Shown: positions 12,500 through 27,100 of the stretch, piece by piece
Layout of the letters: the number at the start of each line of letters is the position of its first letter
Position numbering within the stretch: position 1 is the stretch's first letter
Assembly: GCA_012845835.1 (NCBI GenBank)
Contig: JABAKD010000029.1
Coordinates: 13,221,892 to 13,285,891, forward strand
From: Undaria pinnatifida
Lineage: Eukaryota; Sar; Phaeophyceae; Laminariales; Alariaceae
DNA: 64,000 nucleotides
Direction of reading: 5' to 3'
Notes under the pieces: generated by a model
The model's input: only the letters and a program-made list of their open reading frames with translations
The model's database searches: none
What the model was told of the DNA's origin: nothing
Program-made: the position numbers and the translations under genes

Positions 12500-14830
12500 C
12501 TGGGTGTAGATAGCTGGGAAGATCAGTTTGATGCGAAGAACACACACTTGATGGCACGTCGAACTGTCGTGAAGCATTTGGAATTGCTCTCTTGTAACTT
12601 CAAGTCCCTTTGTGAATCACAGGTCTAGCTAGACGTCTAGACCACCGTCATCTAACTGCTGTACCATGAGCCCTGAGACTTTTTTCAACAATTGAAAAAG
12701 GTCAGCTGCTGTGAGTACGACCGATTGAATAGTTGCAACTCAAATGTTGTAAAAAATCTTGAAACAGAGAGAAGCGCCGATAGTAAATTCAAGATAAAAG
12801 GGTTGGAAAGAACTGCCCCCAAAATGCCTCGACCAACTTTCATGACCAATATCAAAATCAACATGGGAAAAAAAAAAATCCACCTATTTACATCCAGCAC
12901 AACCGGCGTCTGTGCGGATGCCTCCTGTAGAGACGAGCTCCGTCAAACTACAAAGTAGAGATACACATCGCCAGCCAACAAAGTGATTTGGCCATGCAAT
13001 GAACCGCAGCGAACAGGCGCGGAAAAAATACGGAAAACAGGACACCAGACTTTTTGGAAATAGTCTAAAAGTGCCGTGCGATTCAAAGTTGAAAAAACCT
13101 TGCTACTTGAATTTCATTGAGTTTCAACGTACATACGTAGTTCCTCAAAAACGTGTGTGTAGTTTCAAAGTCCTGAATGAAGCTCAACCGGAAAGAACAA
13201 GCGTTATCTGTTATTCGGAGACGATACACGAGCAATCCCGCCTACCCGCAGCAATGGTCTGTATGAGAACAGATCCACCCGTCGCAGGATCGGGAGGAAA
13301 CAGGAACAGGATACGAGACAAGTATTTGTATCGTGGAAAACATCTTGACATCATGTTTGTGATGGACGGAAATATAAGGGACGTTAGATGTTCATGTTAG
13401 TATCCACCCGGCCATTGTGTTTCCGTCCAAAGGAATACCAAACCGATGTTTCCAGCAGCCATGAGAAATCTGGGAGCGGTTTTACAGCAGTTAGTCGTTG
13501 GTTAGTCATATCAAAAGTTTAAAAAGCAACCTCTCCCAAATAAGAAACTCTGTCTGGGTCAGAATTCCTGTTTTTAATTTGGGTAATTGCGATCATTTTA
13601 GCCACATTTTTCTTAATTTTAAACACTGCACTTCCCCCAAAAAAACTAGACACTTGGAATTAGTTGAGAAAATCAATTCTAAGGGATAAATGGCGCCACA
13701 AAAATACTATTTAAAATACACGTGAGATATGTTGTGGCGGGAGTCATATATATGGCGGTCCAGCCCAGCCACAGCTTCAAATCCAACAAACGTTGATCGG
13801 GACCAGAGAAGCTCGACTGGGATAGAACGGGGGAGTACAAGTGATGTTGCTGCTGCTGCTTGATGAATGGCATCGAGAAGGGGCGGCGGCTAGGGGGGGC
13901 AGCCTACACTGAAGGATACGAGTGGTACCATCAGCCGCAATTCGCTTGTATAAAAAAATGGAACTGGACAGGAGACCGGTATCGTTTTTCGACACTTCAA
14001 AACCAGGTAAATAACGCGTCGGAATTGCACATTGCGGTGTGGCACATAGAAGTGGCTGCCCATAGCCGCACGGGCGAAACAGACACGCGCTACGTTTGGC
14101 TACACTAGGCGACCGTCTGGGCCCCCCTAGCTTCCCCGGTTAGGTTCGCAGTGTTGCTCGAATAGGCTTATAGAATGGGAACGGAGATCGGAATACCTGT
14201 CAGCGTGACACACAAGCGAATGAAGGGTATTCATATCGGAGGTGCAGATTTGCGACGTAACAGAAACAGGGGCTTGGCGTGCTTGCGGTCCGGTAAAGCG
14301 CCGGAACCACGATCTCCCAAGCAGCCGGGGCTAGATGAGTGGTGTCGGCTGGTTGTTCGCCGATAGTCATCCGTGCTCTCGCGACACGTGGCATACCGCC
14401 ATGTATTTCGCTAGCTTTCCTGATGACACCATCGCAAGACTAGCTGTGTCACTCGCGATTCATTCATCCGGCCTTCCCCATCCACATCGATCTCCTCGAC
14501 ATTTAGACCCCGGCCAGGTGGTGGTGATTATGGCCAAAACTGCACTTCAGTGGGTTCTACAACATCTAGTTTTAGGCGGTTAGATTCTCTGCGTCAGCAA
14601 AGCCCTCCCCGGTACGTCAACGACACATACACTCACCTTGGGGAGCGCGGGAAGAGGGCGTTTTATCGGACTGCTACTGCGACAGGCGGTAGAGGCTGGA
14701 GGTTGATTTCTTAAATTAGGGGACATAAATGCTAAATGCAACAATAAAACATGCTTCGTTTGGAACTCCCTACAGGGGACGTTTTGATTTGAGTCCCCGC
14801 TTTATGTTGCACGAGATGAAGTGTTGCTTG
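12500..14830. other. No gene seen upstream of CUE gene
   Basis: One CTTTGCAAGCTG-type module at 12704 and several short open frames (for example 12999-13400, +) with no recognisable motif. Confidence 0.4.
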
Positions 14831-14897
14831 TGTTCACTTGAGTCCGCAAGGTTGTTCGAGAAGAGTGGGTACAGCACAGCAGTCAAGTAGAACAGTT

Positions 14898-14942
14898 CGT
14901 GTTGGCTCAGAAGCAGGCTCAAAAGCAGGCTCAGAAGCAGGG
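14898..14942 (+). repeat. 13-bp direct repeats upstream of CUE gene start
   Basis: Three to four units of AGAAGCAGGCTCA, 120 bp before the ATG, in the probable promoter or 5' leader. No TATA box was recognised in 14600-15059. Confidence 0.5.
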
Positions 14943-15059
14943 ACTGCTTGTGAACGGGAGGGGAGCACACAGCTCTGTTTGCGAAGTAGTGATAAAGAGA
15001 GAGAGCGACACAGGCGAGCACCAGGCATCCAATTGGTTCGTGACTTGCCCTATTCAAAG

Positions 15060-15149
15060 ATGGCGGAAATTTCTACCGAAGACGCCGTCGATCAACTGCA
15101 CCAGATGTTCGGAGACTACGACAAGGCCACGCTTGCTGCCGTCCTAGAG
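15060..15149 (+). CDS. CUE gene exon 1 (start codon, first half of CUE domain)
   Basis: Thirty codons beginning MAEISTEDAVDQLHQMF and ending AAVLE, then donor GTATGC at phase 0. This covers helix 1 and the start of helix 2 of a CUE domain. The conserved Pro of the MFP motif is Gly here. Intron 1 that follows is 7.1 kb. Confidence 0.85.
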
Positions 15150-18100
15150 GTATGCTATGCTTCTCTTCCTTATTTATCGAACACACCTAGGAGCATGCTT
15201 CTGTATAAGCGATTTCAATTTCATTTTTTCTCTCGACTCTGCAGGAGCAGCAGCAGTAGCAGTACAAAATGCGGACATATCGTACGACTATACACAAAAA
15301 TATAATAACCGTGTTATTCTCACATTAGTGTCAAAACTATTATTATATTATGGGACATGTTGCTACAAAATGCGGACATCTTGTACGATTTGTTTGGCAC
15401 TGAGTTTTCTAACTTTGGGTCGTGATTGAGTTTTGGAATTTTCCTTTTTTTCCTTTCTAGCCATGCGGTTGTTATATTTCCGGCCGAAATGGTATGTCAA
15501 TGGCAGCATAGCAGCAGTCACAAGTCTGGCGTGCGAAGAGGATTTCGTAGTAATTTTTAGCTCCACAGATTGTCGGTAATTAAAACCAGCACTAGAGGCA
15601 GGAACAGGCTCTCTCTGCTTCGCCCACAATTTACGAGTGCTAATGGTGCGCGATGCCGGTTTCTCAGGCAAAGGAATATTTGTGATCTCTTGATCTCGCT
15701 TGTACATGTTTTATGACCAGCACCACACCATACCTCTGGGACCTAAAGGCCATTTCTTATACAGTCGGATTCCGCCAGTCGAAAACGGCCCTTTTCGACT
15801 GGATTTTTTCTCGACTGAAATCTTCTGGTCCTTCTTCTTATCGTCACTCGTCACTTAAGAGTCGATTTTATAGTTTTTGTGCTCTTCCTAGAGGCGGTTG
15901 GTGTGCGGGAGTACTGCTGTACAGCAGTCGAAATCGGTCAGCAGTTCTGTGCTTCTCGCGCTTTCTCCGCGAGCAACGGCTCGATGAACCCTCGTCCCAG
16001 CGAGTTGGTGGCTTTGGGCTTAGCCGAAAGCCGCCACCGCTACGTTCGTGGAGTTGCACTGAGCCGAGAGCCGCCAAAGCTTTAGCAGGCGCAGCTGTTG
16101 TTGGCAGCATGGGATCGATACCGCGCGCTGCTGCCGTTGTGTGATACACGCTGCTGGCGAGCGGAACTAGGAATGCGCCACGCTGACTTTCTGCGAGAAG
16201 CAACAGCAGTGATAGCCACGCCAGCGTCAGCGCCTTGTATGATACTGCAGTGTGGTCCCTGGTATGGTTGTGTGGCAGTGTGGCCGTGTGGGTGTGTGTT
16301 TGGTGGTGGGATGAACGATGCGATCGGTTCAAAAAACACGTGTAAAGTTTTTTCGACTGAGTTTTATGAGGATGCAGTCGAAAAAGTCGGTTTTTCGACT
16401 GGATCCGCCAGTCGGAATTCTCAGTCGAAAAAAGTTGAGTCGAAAAAGCCCTTTTTCGGCTGTATAAGAAAGCTCGATTTGGGCGTCAGTCGAAAAAGGC
16501 CGTTTTCGACTGACCAATCCGACTGTGTAAGAAATGGCTTATGGGCCCAGATTAACGAAGAGCACGGAAAATCGTAATTCGATTTTTTATTTTTTATTTC
16601 ATGAAGAATACACGAAAAATATCAACTCTGCTTCTTATCAAGGAACGGCGTAGTGTGGTCTAGAATTATAAAAAACGCCAAAGGGTAATCGAACACCCGT
16701 GGGCAACGACCGAGGCTAGCGGCAAATTGTTTTGGTCGGCAGCGGCTTGGAGGCTATGGCTCTAGGCATCTCTTGGATGGGCTGGCGCCACTCCGCCGTC
16801 CGACACGGGCAGCAGCGACGGGGATATAGCGGTCAAAATTCTGAGCGAAGTCGTATGTGTTACCGGTACCTCGTAGTTGGTCGTGTAACTTTCGAGGTGC
16901 AGGGCGACGAAAAACTGGGTTTGCGGGGGTCTCGATTATTTTCGAAGCGTTGCAGGCGGTCTACGCTGTGCTGAGGGCCCTCGGAGGCCGCGCTGCGGCT
17001 GCTCCGGTGGTCCTACCTCTCGCAATGGTGGCTTCTCGCCTCTCATACAGCCGACGACATGGCACCAATTCGCGTGGCGGGCTTCGGTTACATACGTAGA
17101 ACATGCCATGTCTAGGTGGACACTCCCCAAATTGATTTTCGATTTTCGACTAAATTCGACCGAGAAAGTATTTTTTTACTTCTTTGTTTTTTATTTTTTG
17201 TAATAATTCTGAGAATGCCTGCTTGGTTATTCATTTTCTGACCAACCAGCTGCTAATTAATTTCAATTACTCCGTATAAAAAAAAATCGAAATTCGATTC
17301 GACAAGTTCCTCGTTAATTCGGGCCCTAACCCTCGTGCAGGACACATATCTAATCTAGTAATTCCTAATGTCCTCATGACATAATAAGAAACAGGAACTC
17401 TGGCACAGCCTGTCTTCTTTTTATCGGATGTTGATTTCTGATATTATTATTTTATGAGAATGGATTTTTTTTTTGGGAAAAAGGGCGTTCTACAGCAGTC
17501 TGGCACTTTTTCAAGAATTTACCTCAAATCCTACCCTCTTTTTTTGGGGGTAGATTTGTATAAGCTCACTTTCGCAGACTCTCCACTGGTATGTAACAGC
17601 TCCTAAATTATCGTCCTCCTGCACATTTCAACCTGGCTTTCTTATTCCCCTGCACACTACTCGTACACCAACAGAGTTGTGCATGACATTGCCCGGCGGA
17701 CGGCGGAGTAATCACATTCCCTCAACTGCTACAGCACAAGGCAGCAGTAGTAGTAGTAGTCGTGGTAGTAGCGGTCCCCCAGTAGAAAAGCGCTCTGAAT
17801 ATCCCGATAAGAAGCGATAAGAGGCGGTCAAATCGCTTGGCACGGCTGGGGAATTGCTCTCATGCACATCAATGAACAAGGCGGCTTCTCCCGACAAGGC
17901 GGTCACACTGCTGTGGCACACCACCGCCTTACTCATTGTGCTGGGGGATCCCTACTGCTGTCGAAACGACGGACGGTATGTCGAGGATCGAGCTGAACCC
18001 TGTGCTACTCCTTTGTCATGGTGCCTCCCAGTGCGCATGTCACGGCAACAACAGCAGAAGAGACTGAACGATGAGCCTATGAGCAGAGCAGCACCAATGT

Positions 18101-21100
18101 TGATCCTGCAGCAATGGCCGTGCACTCCTCCTGGGTACGAGCATTCGTTCTGTTGGTTGTGGCGTTCACCAGGCCTTTTTTAGTCCTTGCTTCTTTTATA
18201 ATCGTCACTTTTAGTCTCCAGCTCAACTTCTCTGTCCTGAGAGCTTTTGCCCTCAGCCACCTTCGGACCGGCCGCGGTCACCGGTGTCTTCCCTTCTTCC
18301 CCCTGATTGGCGCTTGCCTTCCTTTTCATCGCGTATTGGGTTCCGCATTCCCGCTTCTGGGTTCGGCATTCCCACTTTTCGGCTTTTTTTTTGTTGTCGA
18401 TTTGCATCGGACTTATGTATGGGCTTGTGATCGTCATCGCCCGTAATCGAGAGTCGAGGGACAGTTTCCATGCTCTCTTGGATCCGGCGTCTGGGAGATA
18501 TCCTCGCGGGTTTTGCTATTGTTAATAGCGCGCAGGCGTTGTTGTTTTCGCAACCTGTATCACTGCTGGTTTGTAAGATGCGACAGGCACACTGGTGTCA
18601 TGGTATCGTTCAACAGGAGTAGCAGACATCTGCTGGAGTCACCATGTAAGATCGAAGTACAGGGTACACGACATCCATTTAACACTATTAATAAGACATC
18701 AATTTAACACTTCGTATTAATAAGAAACAAGACCGGCATTAACAGGAAAGTAAGAAATTCTGAATCCGTTGTACTGAAGTTAATGTGGACCGCACCCTTT
18801 CTCGAATGCGAACCCAGCCTGCGGCAGCAATCCTGTGTCTTAGCAGGTGTCCTCTGTTCTGCTGAATCTCTTCTTATCTGTGGCTTTGGTCTTTGAGTCC
18901 ATCTATCTACCCGGGTGCACAGCGATGCTGGCCCTGGGCTCCGCAAACCCGGAATCCCTGCAAAAAATGCTCGGGAAAATGAGTGGAAAACCCTGATTTT
19001 CGAGGACGCACCCTATGTGAAGGAGCGGCCGGCACACAAGCTGTGCAGGTCGTTGGCGGTTCGTTGGTCTTGTTGGTCGAGGCTGGCCTTTCGGCCGCTT
19101 GTTTTTTTTACAAAACGGCACCAAACACGCGGCGGTGACTGCCCGTGCCGATCTTGAGCCCCCCAAAGGGTTGGGGTTGACATTAGGGTTAGGGTCAGGG
19201 TTGGGGTCACGTCATGAGTGGGGTTGGTGTGGGCCAATGCTGTGCAAGGTTGAAATTGACTCACAGCGTCTGTGGATGAAGCACACTTGGCCCTGGTGTT
19301 TGCTAACCCTAAGCTACGAACCAGCCGAAGTTCTAAACGCAGCGTGTTGACCTAGCCATGCCTTTTACTGTTCCGATAAAACATCTAGATATTAGAGTCA
19401 CCGGAAAACCGGGGGCCAGGAGACGCTTGGTTCCCCCCGTGTCCTCAAAAAGAAATGATGATTCATACCCTTATGACAGACCATGCAAGCGCAAGCAGTG
19501 GTGTAATCACGTTAACACCTTTAGAGCCCCCAAACCCCTCCTTGTATTAGTACAAGAAATTGTGTACCCAAAACTGGTTTCCAGTTGTTGAGGCATTAAG
19601 GCTGTTCCCTACGCGCTCCAGATTTTGATTATAGATTTTAGCCAGTTCAGATTTTTAGCCGTGTAGATCGGGAATCGAAAAAGTCTTCTTGTTCGAAAAA
19701 GTCGAATGTATTGGACAGAAATTGGGTGAGAGCGTGCGCCCCGAGGTTCGAGCGAACGGCAATCAATTGTTGTTGTGGTTTGGCGCAACGAAGAGAAGCG
19801 CCGACTATGTTACGCCGGGCGTCGGACCCAAGCGTCCGAGCCCACGCTGACTTCCCCTAGAATGGCGACGAAGCGACTTGCCCAGTGCGCTCAATCTTTT
19901 CTGGTATTTTGTATTTTGGCTGTAAGTATCCGCGCCGAGCAAGCTGACTGACTGCTGCTCATCTGCTGTAGTCTATGATACGAGTACATATCCGCAGAGG
20001 CGCGAATGCCGAGTGCGCTTTTCTTGGTCTCTAAGCCCGAGCCCACGCCATTAATCTGGCTGCAGAAAGACTCGCCGACCGCCAACTGCGCGTCAGTCGC
20101 GAGGCAACGTCGCTGCGTCCGTATCCAACTCATCTCTATCGTTCTGCTGCTGCGTGCTGCGTGGATAACGTTTTGAGTTTGGAGACCATGTGGTCTTTCG
20201 ATTTGAAAATCTGATGACCGAAGTCGACTTTGGGCCAAAATCTGACGACCTGGGCCGTTGGATTCTCAAATCAGTTTTTTTCCGGTCCAATTTTGCACAT
20301 TTGGACTGCACAAGCAAGTGCTTTCATTTTTTGGGATTGGAAAATATGAATCTGAAGCTCGAAATCGGACCGCATATGAAACATCCTCAGAACATGTCAT
20401 GACAAGCCCTTCTATGTGGTCTTACCTCTTCTACTGTATGTCTTGTCTAAATTGGATTGGGACAAACCGATTCACCGGGACTTGCAAATGCCGAAACGTC
20501 TTAAACCGGGTAGTCTTCAAAATGGGTACGACGTACATAACTGCGGTACGACCATTTTAACATATTATAAAAATAGAAATAGATCGTTAGCCGTCGAAAA
20601 GTGGGTACGAGTACTTGGATCTGGCTGGCGAGGAGGTGAGATTTTTCACTTGTTCGAGTATGGTATGTGTAATACGGTGTTTCCTTACCGTCTATGACTT
20701 TGGATTCAGTATCTTTTTTTGGGTACCTTGATATCCAAGAGCTGTAACTGTCACTTTGCTGGAACGATACTTATTGTGTATGAATGGTCCGAGGTGATAT
20801 GGTGTGAAGTGGGATGGGGTAGTGGTCCAGCTGTGAGATCGAAGATTTGGTCGAAAATCATCTCTGCAATCTGCGTGTGATACTCCGATCGCGCGTATTA
20901 CGGGTTGTGTGTCCTCATTAAGGATATAGGCCGGCGACTCTCCTTGGAACTACAGTGTAGCTATCAGGGTCAACAGGGTGATGTTAGTCAGTCTGAGCGG
21001 AAACTATAAAACCCGTTCTTGAGGGGGACAAAATCTGACAGCTGTAGATGGAAATGCATCAGTTTATTAAGTGAATCCTGTAAGTCGTATAACCGGTGAG

Positions 21101-24100
21101 GGGAGGGCGGAATTTTTAGGACGTGGGGGCCTGGGTTCGAACAAAAGGAAGCGGGGGGGGGGGAGCAACTCAATCTGTGCGTGGAAACTATAAATCCTTT
21201 AAGGGGATAAATCTGACGGTTTTGGAAGGAATGCACCAGTTCATCATGTGTATCCTGTAAGTCGTACAACCATTTAATATATATATATGGCCACAGCTCG
21301 AAATATAGTATCCCCACGAGCTCCACCCGCGCGCACCGAGCCCCGCTGAGGTGTTAAAGAAGGAGCCTGTGTGTTTGTCAGTACCGGCAAGGCGTGTGGC
21401 TGCAGTATTCATAGGCTTCTACCGCTGTTGGCTGAGTTGGGATCGAAAAACCTATTGAAGCCTCAAAAAGATGCTATCACTCGCACATCTCTCGTATGTA
21501 ACGAGAACATGAACGGCTCGACAAACCGAGGCCCACGATCTGCCCGTGCACGCCGAGCCCCTTTGCGGGGGACATTGCGTTCTGTGGACCCGTTGTCCCC
21601 TGCTCGCAGCGCGAGCATGTACAAGTACGTATGTACGTACTCGGTTTTTTAACTCATTTTTCTCGAAAAGTAATGGCGCGTCGTGAAAGTAGACTTTGTT
21701 GGCCACCGCGGGTGCTGTACGCCCCCCCCCCCCTCCCGCGAGTGTTGCGTGCCTCCTCGCCTCACTCGGGGCTAACAGCGCCCCTCCCCTCCCCCCCCGG
21801 TGTTTGCACGTCTCCTCTTATCCCTCGCTATCAGAGCTAACCGACCCCCCACCGCCACCCCCTCCCGTAAAAGTTGCCCCCCCCTTCCCCCCGCCGGCTG
21901 TCAGGGCTAGCTAGCCACCTCACCCCCCTCCCCCTCATATTGCGAGGCTTCTCCCCTACTCGCAATTAGGGCTAGCTACCCCCTCCGTCCCCCGGATGCT
22001 GCATGCCTCCTCCACCCTCTCGAAATTGAGGCGAACCGAACCCCCCCCCCTCCGCCCGACCCCGCCCACCCCCCCTCTCCAGAGTGTTGCACACCTCCCC
22101 CCACTCGCTATCTAGGCTAACCAACCCTCCCCCTTTCGTTCCCCCTCCCTATACCCCCCCCCCCCCCAACCTCCGACTACGACTATGCATGGAATTAGTA
22201 CACCCCCCTCCTCATACACCCCCTCCCCCCCCCCCCCCCCCCTATCCAGGCGAACGGTAGGCATGTGGAACGCACCGTGGAACATCTGCTCGGCAACCCA
22301 AGAGATACTTCTGGTGGGAGCGGAGGAAGCGGCGGCGGCGGCGACGGCGGCGGGTCTGCAGCTTCAACGTAAGACAGGAGATGGATTACGCTTGTACAAC
22401 ACAGTTTACTGCTGCAGCCCGTATTGTACATTATTCTGTTGTTTTAACTCGCAATTACGCATCGACATGATCTAGTGATGTTTATGGGCCGCAGCTGTAC
22501 CTGTATGGGCAACGACGATGTTAAACGCCACATGTACGTATGGTCATCGCTTTGGGGCTTGAAAGGGACAAAGAGTTGAAAGTTGGGTGACGTTTACAGC
22601 GTCGACCTTGCGAAGCAACCCGGACTTGCTGGGGTACGCGGTGTGTCCCAAGTCCCGAGTGTTCGGCGGGGAAATGAACGACATGCACCCAGCGCGGTGA
22701 TCGTAACGGCGTGTTGGGTAGGATGCGCATCGAAGTGTGTTCGGTGGTATACCCGGTTTAAGACCACCTCGGGACAGGCGACTTCGGTGGTTTTATCTCT
22801 GTTTCGTCTTATGTTTTACTACGAATGCTATATTAGTACTGCTAAAATTAATAATGCTACACTAATTCCATTTAGTTTGTTCCTTGGAGGGCGAGCCGGG
22901 CCGATGTACGTGGTATGTATTAATTGCCGTGATGTCTTGAACGGGATGGTCTTAAATTGGGTTTCCTACTCTGTAGCCCATAGAATCGCATCATGCTTGT
23001 ATCAGTACTGCTGTGTTCATGTGATATTTCGCCGTACGTGGTTGCTTACTTTTCACACGGCCTTGCCTCTAGGCCCGTACTTGTATCGTATTTTATGTAC
23101 CGCGTGTTATACGTATACTCAAGTTTTTTGCCGATGGAAATCACGCAGCTTTCAAAGTTAAGTTTCGACGTTGTTTTCGATCTCGCAGCTGAGATGTCTT
23201 CGTAGTTTCTAAACGACACGTTGGTTGGCCATGGCTGATGAATTTGGGGTGTGCACCACGGATTTTGTGGCGATGGTGTTGCCACCGGCGGCCACTACGC
23301 GGGGGGCTGTCCTCAGGCTATTGCAGCAGCCTTCACGGTGTCCTCAACACTAAAAATCATACCAGACGGAGTACCAGATAAGAGTACCAAATATATATTT
23401 ATTTTTGAGGTGGTCCGTATTTTTTTGTAGGTTTTTCAAAACCCACGTGGAAGCCGCGCTCGGGCGGGGGGCCCTTACCTGGGTTAAGGTTGGGTTGGAT
23501 CGATGGCCTCTCGCGATTTGACTAAACGAAATAACTTGAAAACACACAACAAATCAGCCTAGAAGTTACTCTGAAGCGAAATATATTTGGTACATTTTTC
23601 TGTTGTGATCTGTGTGTTGAGACCGGTACAGGCGCCCGCGCAGCACGCGCCACACCAGTAGTTTGCAGGTATGCGCGTTGCCGCAGGTTGCGGTGCAGAG
23701 TTGGGTATTACGTATTAATGGTACCGAAAAATGAGCAATTATGCGCACCGATCTCAAGACCCGCTGCCGCCGTGAAAGCTTGCTGTACAGCAGTAGTAGA
23801 TGGATCGATATCGTCCCCTCATGAGAATGTGCTCGAAACAATGGGGTTGCCTATGCATGGGGAGGCGTTCGCTTAGTATAGGGGTTGGCGCGAACCGTTC
23901 AAGAACCGCTGTTTGTTGGAGAAGATCTCATGGATTTTCGGACTGTTCGCGAACCTGGCCGCATGGGGAGGCGTTCTCTTAATATAGGGCTTGGCGCGAA
24001 CCGTTCAAGAACCGCTGTTTGTTCGAGAACATCTCATGGATTTTCGAACTGTTCGCGAACCTGGACTAGTGAAACACATCCTTGCTAATTTATGCCCTGG

Positions 24101-27100
24101 TGTGCACTGCCGCAACAGCAGGCTGCACCAGTAGCTGCGGCGTTTTCGGCGACGGATTTGTGATTGCGGCGTTGTTTTCTATTGGTAACACAGTGGAGCA
24201 CCTGCTTTAATTAAGAGCCCCCCGGAACAGGAAAGTGTTACCGCTCTTATCTCTGCTCCGCTCTTGTCTCATGTTGGATATTTTTTTGTTTTGTTAATAG
24301 CAGGCGTCATACGACGTGACAACCCTATCTGACATATGACCGCTTTTTAGGCGTGTTGTCTTTCATTATAGACGTGACTTAAACCGGGTACCCCAGCGGT
24401 AGGGGATGGATCGATATCATCCCCTTACGGGAGTCCGTGATAGTATGGCGTTTCCCATATGCATGCGGAGGCGAATCATTTATGGGCTGGCGCCAACCGT
24501 TCTAGAAAAAACGCAGCTTTTTTCGAGAACCTCGCATGGATTTTCGAACTGTTCGCGAACCTGGACTTGTAACATGCATCCTTGCTAATGTCTTCCCAGG
24601 CGTGCACTGCCGCAACAGCAGGCTGCACCAGTAGCTGCGGCGTTTTCGGTGGCAAATTGTGACTCCATTGTTTTCTATTAGTAACACAGCAGTGGGGCAC
24701 CCGCTTTAATTCAGAGCCCACCGGAACAGGCAAGTGTTACCGCTCTTATCTCTGTTCCGCTCTTGCCTCATGTTGGACACTTTTTTGCTGTGTTAATAAT
24801 ATAGGCGTCATAAGACGTGGCAAGCCTAGCTGACCGCCTGTTGGGTCCGTTGTCACTTGTTATGGACGTGACTTAAACCGGGCACCCCAGCGGTATAAGA
24901 TGGATCGATACGATCCCCTCTTGTAAGAGTGCGTAAAATCACGGGGGTTTACCATGTATATGCGGAGGCGTTCTATTTCGGGGCTGGTGCCAACCGTTCA
25001 AGATTTTATTTTCGATAGCGTGTCATGGATTTGCGAACTGTTCGCGAACCGGAACTCGTATCACGCATCCTTGCTAACGTGCGCCCTGGTGTCTGGTGTG
25101 CACTGCCGCAACAGCAGGCTGCACCATTAGATGTGGCACTTTCGGTGGCGGATTGTGCCTCCATTGTTTTCTATTAGTAACACGGGTACCCTATGTAAGA
25201 GATCCCCGGAACAGGCAAGCGTTGCCGTTTTTTTCTCATGTTGGACGTTTTGTTGGTTTTGTGTGGAGTATACTTGTAGCCGTCATAAGACGTGACAAGC
25301 CTAGCTGACCGCTTTTTCGTATGTTTTCTCTTATTGTGGACGTTTTACCCAGCGGTAGGGGATGAATCAATATGGTCCCCTTGTGAAACTGCGTACTTGT
25401 ATGGGATTTCCCACATATATGCGGAGGCGTTCTATATAGGGGCTGGTGCCAACTGTTCAAGAAAAACCGAAGTTTTTTCTGAAGAACCTTCCATGGATTT
25501 GCGGACTGTTCCCGAACCGGGACTGGTAACAGGCGGCACTGGTACTGGTAACAGGCGGCCTTGCTAATGTACCCCCTGGTGTCGGTGTGCACTGCCGCAA
25601 CAGCAGGCTGCACCAATAGACGTGGCCGTATCGGTGGCGGGTTGTGATGTTTTCCATTAGTAATAAAGTGGGGCACCCGATTTAATTAATAGCCCACCGG
25701 AACAGGCAAGTGTTGCCACTCTTATCTCATATGGTTACCATGCATGTACCAGTAGGTTTAACCCCCCTTCAGAGCCCCAAGATCCCTCCCTATACTAATT
25801 CCAAGTGACATGTCCCCTAAACGGGTTTCCAGTTCTGAAGGCGTCATAGGGCGTGGCAAGCCGATATGACCGACTTTTGGTCCATTTTCTCTTATTTTTC
25901 TCTTGTTCTGGACGCCCTTATACCGGATACCCGCACTGTACAGTACTACAGCAGTAGCGCTGTAGCCACAGCCCGCTCGCGCTCGTAGCGTGAGTTCGGC
26001 GGTCTTCTGGCAGTTGCACACAAACCTGTTCATCTCCGGAGATGAGGAAAGTTAAAATTTCCTGGAAAAGTATTTGTTGTCTTTGTTTTTTCCGAAGTTG
26101 GTATTTGTTGACCCCTTTAGTAGAGCCCCCGAACCCCTCCCCATACTAAATCCAAGTAATTTTGTCCCCAAAAACGGCTTTCCAGTTGTAAAGGGGTTAA
26201 GGATGGGGGCGTCTTGAGCGTGGCAAGCGGTGAATCGTGGGGTCCTAAGTATGGGTGCTGGAGACGCTCTGAAAAAACCTCCTGGTGACTGGTACAACGC
26301 AGCTGTAAATGTGTACTGATGTACGGGGTAGCTCAATACTGCCTTGCCATGTCTTGTCCTGTCTCGTTTTTTCTTCCCTGTCGCTCGGTTTCCTTCGATT
26401 GTTACGTCTTGATGGTTTTTCTTTTTTCGTGATTGCTTTTTATGGTCTTCGCACCTTGCCTCCGTCGTCTTATCTTGTCTTGACCTGCTGCTGTTAGCCT
26501 TCACGTTTGTTGATGTTTTTTTTTTTCCGCGTCTTGACTCATTTGCCTACGGCGACAACGATGCCACCCTTAGGCCATACCAGGTGCAGCTTATGCGGGA
26601 ATAGGCTGACGACCCCACCCCGTCCCCGATGTTTTTTTGTCGTCCCTCTTTTTTCGTTGTCCCGAATCGCGTTTCAACCTTTGTTGCTGCTCTCTTTTGT
26701 TTTGTTTTTTCGCGATCCCAAATCGAACCGTGCCTTTGTGCGTACAGTGACAATGATGCCGCCCTAGCCCTGCAGCTGTCTCGGGAATGGGCTGACGATC
26801 CCGCCTCGGCCCCACCACCGCCCACGCGGCCCGTTAACATCCCAAGCCCCTTCGTGAACGTAGGCGGGACGGCTGGAGGCGGAGGCGGAGGCGGGGGTGG
26901 GAGGGGGGGAGCAGGGGGGATTCATGCTCCTGGGATCCCGATACACTTACCAACAGGTGGAAGTTTGTTGTTCGGTAAATATGTTCACTGTGTTCCGTAT
27001 TGGTGTGCGGCATACGTGTTGAGTGTCGGTGTTGATTGTCCTTGTTGGGTCATGGTGTAGGGTTGTGGAGTTTGGCATTGGTGTTCGGTATCGGCGATGG

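Noticed and set aside
12999-13400. 133-codon + strand frame (MNRSEQARKKYGKQD..)
   Set aside because: No recognised motif, no splice pairing, and the surrounding DNA is repeat-derived. Could not be supported.
23790-25735. Regular repeats that might be taken for a CRISPR-like array
   Set aside because: The units are 460-606 bp long with no short repeat/spacer pattern, and they lie in a eukaryotic intron.
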